This document shows, piece by piece, positions 14,800-17,579 of a stretch of DNA of 17,579 bases (position 1 is the first letter of the stretch; each line of letters opens with the position of its first letter). The position numbers and the translations under genes are program-made. Source of the stretch: Candidatus Omnitrophota bacterium (GTDB taxonomy: Bacteria > Omnitrophota > Gorgyraeia > JABMRG01 > JAFGKX01); assembly GCA_016928375.1 (NCBI GenBank), contig JAFGKX010000006.1, positions 1 through 17,579 of the forward strand, read 5' to 3'. The notes under the pieces are model-generated. The model was not told the origin of the DNA. It worked only from the letters and a program-made list of their open reading frames with translations, and made no database searches.

Positions 14800-14805
14800 T
14801 ATGGC

Positions 14806-15384
14806 ATGGTAAAGGTGTTGGGCGTAGTTATTTTATTATCGGTGGTCATGTTTTCAGGCTGTGTTACTGTAGAAAAAGTAGTAAGGGAAAGGGTTGATCA
14901 GGATGTATCCGGAAACAAAGGTTATATAAAGGGAACTTCTTATGAGGCGCCGGCTGCCAAAAAGACCACAAGGGAATATATAGACGTGAGAGTTGAAATG
15001 CCGACATGGGCGGAAATAACCTCTAAAGCTAAACCATATCAGAAGAAGACAAAAGATTCCGGTATGCCTTCAGAAGGTAACCGCGGTTATGTTGCTCAGG
15101 AAAACATCAAAGAACCTCAGGCGTACAGACAGGAAGAATATTCATATGAGCCTGTTGCGCAAAAGGAACCTGCCAGGATAACGCCTTCCGCCGAAGTTAC
15201 TTATAAAGTAAAAGAAGGAGATTCTCTCGGTAAAATAGCAAAGAAATTTTACGGAAAATCATCAAAGTGGACCGTGATTTACGAAGCTAATATGAGCAAG
15301 ATAAAAGACCCGCAGAATATAAAGCCCGGCATCGAGCTGGTTATTCCTCAGGGCCAGGAAACGGAATCCAAAAATATAAAATAA
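14806..15384 (+). CDS. LysM-domain lipoprotein
   Basis: 192 aa. An N-terminal lipoprotein signal (MVKVLGVVILLSVVMFSGC) has lipobox FSGC with the lipidated Cys at 19, so the protein should be anchored to a membrane and face the periplasm. A low-complexity middle section contains two GN[KR]GY boxes (GNKGYIKG at 36-43, GNRGYVAQ at 91-98). One LysM domain at about 132-183 (YKVKEGDSLGKIAKKFYG ... IKPGIELVIP) would bind peptidoglycan. No catalytic domain is visible. A tether between envelope and wall is the simplest reading. From memory, similar VDQxVSGNxGY-containing LysM lipoproteins occur in Omnitrophota-like genomes. The gene sits between aspS (10-bp gap) and pgpH (9-bp gap) and is surely cotranscribed. 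Confidence 0.88.
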   Translation: MVKVLGVVILLSVVMFSGCVTVEKVVRERVDQDVSGNKGYIKGTSYEAPAAKKTTREYIDVRVEMPTWAEITSKAKPYQKKTKDSGMPSEGNRGYVAQENIKEPQAYRQEEYSYEPVAQKEPARITPSAEVTYKVKEGDSLGKIAKKFYGKSSKWTVIYEANMSKIKDPQNIKPGIELVIPQGQETESKNIK

Positions 15385-15393
15385 AGGCGCGGA

Positions 15394-17574
15394 ATGAAAA
15401 AGATAAGATTTAAATCCAGGATAAAAGTTTCTAGTATATTTAAAGCAAAGCAGGCGCTTGCCTTTCTGAATGTACGGAAAAATACCGCAGCCGGGGTGTA
15501 TTTATTTATTGCGGCATTAATTATAATAGCCATTGCCTCTGTCGCAGATGTTCCGACAAAGGGCGAGCTGCATGAAGGCGATGTTGCCGCCGAAGATATA
15601 TACGCGCCTTTTGATTTTACATATTTATGGGGTATAAATAAGGAAAAGACAGGGGCCCAGCAGAAGGCAGCTGCTTCGTTAGTGGATGACATATATACAA
15701 TGGATTTAAATGTACTAAACGAAGCGAAAAATAGGGTAAACACATTTTTTGACAGCTTAAACAAAAATGCCGACGCATACAATATAAAAGTTTCCGGCGA
15801 GAGCTTAAAAGAGCTTGCGTCTTTTCAGGACAAGGAGAAACTACGCCAGGTTTGTTTATCCGCATTGGACGCCGTTTTATCCGAACCAACGACCTCTGAA
15901 TCCTACAAAGACAAACTTTCCGCAGACAAGGCAAAGAAAATTACCGTTAAAACCACGGAAGATAAAACAGAGCGCAGTATCAGCCCCTCGGATATATTGT
16001 CGCTTGTTAAAGCTAAAGACCGCCTTGATGAATATATAGAGAAGAACCTGGATACTGCCCGGGCAGTAAAAAAAGCTGTTGCGGAGATTTTGGCAGCTCA
16101 GCCTGCCGCGAACCTTGTTTATGACGAACAAAAGACCGCGCTTATGCGTAAAGAGGCGGAGAATTCGGTAAAGCCTGTCTATATTCAGTACGATGTTAAA
16201 AAGGGCGAGATTATAATTTTTAAAGGCGAAAGAGTAAGCTCTCTGGCATTGGCCAAATTAGCTGAAATAAAAGAACTTACGCAAAAAAACGAGGACGTAA
16301 GGTTTTTCTTTAATTTCGGCCTTATCCTGATGCTGTTGTTTTTTATTCTTGTTATATACACCAGGTTGTTTGAGCCTGAAATGCTGCGCGATAACAAAGC
16401 GGTATTGCTTATATGCCTTTTGCTTATTCTTATAACAGCAATATCCAAGATAATAGTAATGTCTCCGCTGTCAGGCTATCTTATTCCGGTTGCCAGCGTT
16501 ACTATGCTTTTTACGCTGCTTGTAGGCAATACAGCGGTATTTCCGCTGTTAATCATAATGAGTTTTATCGTTTCGGTAATGATGGGCCTGCAGTTTAATA
16601 TGTTTTTAGTCACGCTAATGAGCTCTATTATAGGAGTATTTGTCGTAAAGGAGACCAGGCGCAGGTCGCATCTGCTTAAAGCGGGCCTGTATCTCGGAGT
16701 GGCTAATTTTATCTGCGTAGCGTCATTAGCGCTGCTTGAGAACCTGGACATTAATGTTATGTTGACAGAGGGCGCCTGGGGAATAGGCGGAGGATTTTTT
16801 TCGGCAGCGCTTACCATGCTTTGCCTTCCGGCATTCGAAAGGATATTTCATCTGACCACCAATATAGGGCTGCTTGAACTCGCGGATTTAAATCACCCGC
16901 TGCTGCGCGAAATGGCAAACAAGGCCCCGGGCACATATCACCACAGTTTGATCGTGGGTAATCTCGCGGAAGTTGCCTGCGAGTCTATAGGCGCGAATTC
17001 GCTGCTGGCGCGTGTCGGGGCATATTATCATGATATAGGAAAAATCGGCAAAGCCGAATATTTCAGCGAGAACGAACCCATAACTACGACTTCTCATGAT
17101 GACCTGACGCCTTATATGAGCTCTCTGATAATCACAAATCACGTTAAAGACGGTGTGGACCTTGCTAAAAAATACAATCTGCCTCAGCCTATTATCGACA
17201 TGATAGAACAGCATCACGGCTCAGGCCTTATATATTATTTTTATCAGAAAGCGCTGGAAAAGGGCCGGGAAGAGGAGGCGGTAAAAGAAGAAGGCTTCAG
17301 GTACCCCGGGCCAAAACCGCAGACAAAAGAAGCGGCGGTGGTGCTTTTGGCTGATTCCGTCGAGGCCGCCTCAAGGACTTTGGCCGACCCTACCCCCGCG
17401 CGCCTGGAAGAGCTGGTAAGGCGCATAATAAACAACAAGTTCATCGACAGGCAGTTGGATGAATGCCAGCTTACGCTTCATGACATAGATACGATATCCA
17501 AAAACTTTATACGCATATTGATAGGCATATACCACGTCAGGGTGGAGTATCCCACAAACGGTAAACATAAATAA
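15394..17574 (+). CDS. pgpH: 7TM-HD cyclic dinucleotide phosphodiesterase, PgpH/YqfF family
   Basis: 726-aa membrane protein of the 7TMR-HD family, whose Listeria member PgpH hydrolyses c-di-AMP. The order is: a basic N-terminus, one membrane segment (about 32-50), a large extracytoplasmic 7TMR-HDED region (about 50-300, starting GELHEGDVAAEDIYAPFDF), about seven membrane segments (304-486), then a cytoplasmic HD domain. Metal-site residues are intact: H517 in YHHSLIVGNLAE, H546-D547 in AYYHDIGKIGK, H583, H607-H608 in EQHHGSG, and D654 in LLADSVEAASR. Ribosome binding site AAAGG (15383-15387) is 6 bases before the ATG. Last complete gene of the hisS operon. The five bases after the stop (to 17579) could start a ribosome binding site for a downstream gene; in many bacteria that gene is ybeY, not visible here. 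Substrate is inferred from the family. Confidence 0.93.
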   Translation: MKKIRFKSRIKVSSIFKAKQALAFLNVRKNTAAGVYLFIAALIIIAIASVADVPTKGELHEGDVAAEDIYAPFDFTYLWGINKEKTGAQQKAAASLVDDIYTMDLNVLNEAKNRVNTFFDSLNKNADAYNIKVSGESLKELASFQDKEKLRQVCLSALDAVLSEPTTSESYKDKLSADKAKKITVKTTEDKTERSISPSDILSLVKAKDRLDEYIEKNLDTARAVKKAVAEILAAQPAANLVYDEQKTALMRKEAENSVKPVYIQYDVKKGEIIIFKGERVSSLALAKLAEIKELTQKNEDVRFFFNFGLILMLLFFILVIYTRLFEPEMLRDNKAVLLICLLLILITAISKIIVMSPLSGYLIPVASVTMLFTLLVGNTAVFPLLIIMSFIVSVMMGLQFNMFLVTLMSSIIGVFVVKETRRRSHLLKAGLYLGVANFICVASLALLENLDINVMLTEGAWGIGGGFFSAALTMLCLPAFERIFHLTTNIGLLELADLNHPLLREMANKAPGTYHHSLIVGNLAEVACESIGANSLLARVGAYYHDIGKIGKAEYFSENEPITTTSHDDLTPYMSSLIITNHVKDGVDLAKKYNLPQPIIDMIEQHHGSGLIYYFYQKALEKGREEEAVKEEGFRYPGPKPQTKEAAVVLLADSVEAASRTLADPTPARLEELVRRIINNKFIDRQLDECQLTLHDIDTISKNFIRILIGIYHVRVEYPTNGKHK

Positions 17575-17579
17575 GTGGA

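Noticed and set aside
14779..14805. N-terminal extension of the LysM lipoprotein from TTG 14779
   Set aside because: It would overlap aspS, add polar residues before the signal peptide, and ignore GGAGG located correctly for ATG 14806.

Overview
The window is 17.6 kb of bacterial chromosome that is almost entirely coding, with moderate GC content. Gene content and style (SMC with a charged tail, minor prepilins, DnaE with an intact PHP domain, a LysM lipoprotein carrying GN[KR]GY boxes, PgpH-type 7TM-HD protein, hairpin-rich intergenic repeats) resemble uncultured Candidatus Omnitrophota or a related environmental Gram-negative-type lineage. That assignment is an inference from style; no rRNA or other direct taxonomic marker is present.

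Layout. 1-238: a 25-bp-period direct repeat, a strong sigma-70-type promoter and a ~100-nt leader with a hairpin and a possible 17-codon uORF. 239-3919 (+): smc, a chromosome condensation ATPase. 3929-5083 (-): a GAF-GGEEF diguanylate cyclase, convergent with smc across a 9-bp gap. 5084-5161: back-to-back divergent promoters that both appear to give leaderless mRNAs. 5162-6394 (+): a polytopic Wzy_C/O-antigen-ligase family protein. 6449-7687 (+): a three-gene minor prepilin operon with its own promoter. 7750-11196 (+): dnaE, the replicative polymerase alpha subunit. 11350-11622 (+): an HU/IHF family protein behind a structured leader. 11623-11766: a stem-loop and a pair of oppositely oriented REP-like repeats. 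11776-17574 (+): a compact operon hisS-aspS-lysM lipoprotein-pgpH, with junctions that overlap or are separated by 9-10 bp.

How the genes relate. SMC, DnaE and HU serve chromosome structure and replication. HisRS and AspRS serve translation; AspRS carries residues known from non-discriminating enzymes, so this organism may make Asn-tRNA through GatCAB. The Wzy_C protein and prepilins belong to the cell surface, and the Wzy_C protein could be a pilin glycosyltransferase. Two enzymes touch cyclic dinucleotides: the GGEEF protein (c-di-GMP synthesis) and the 7TM-HD protein (c-di-AMP hydrolysis by family).

No complete mobile element, CRISPR array, tRNA or rRNA was seen, and no obviously novel multi-gene system. 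The most unusual signals are regulatory and structural: leaderless divergent starts, the HU leader, the inverted REP-like pair, and a hairpin lying exactly inside a promoter spacer.
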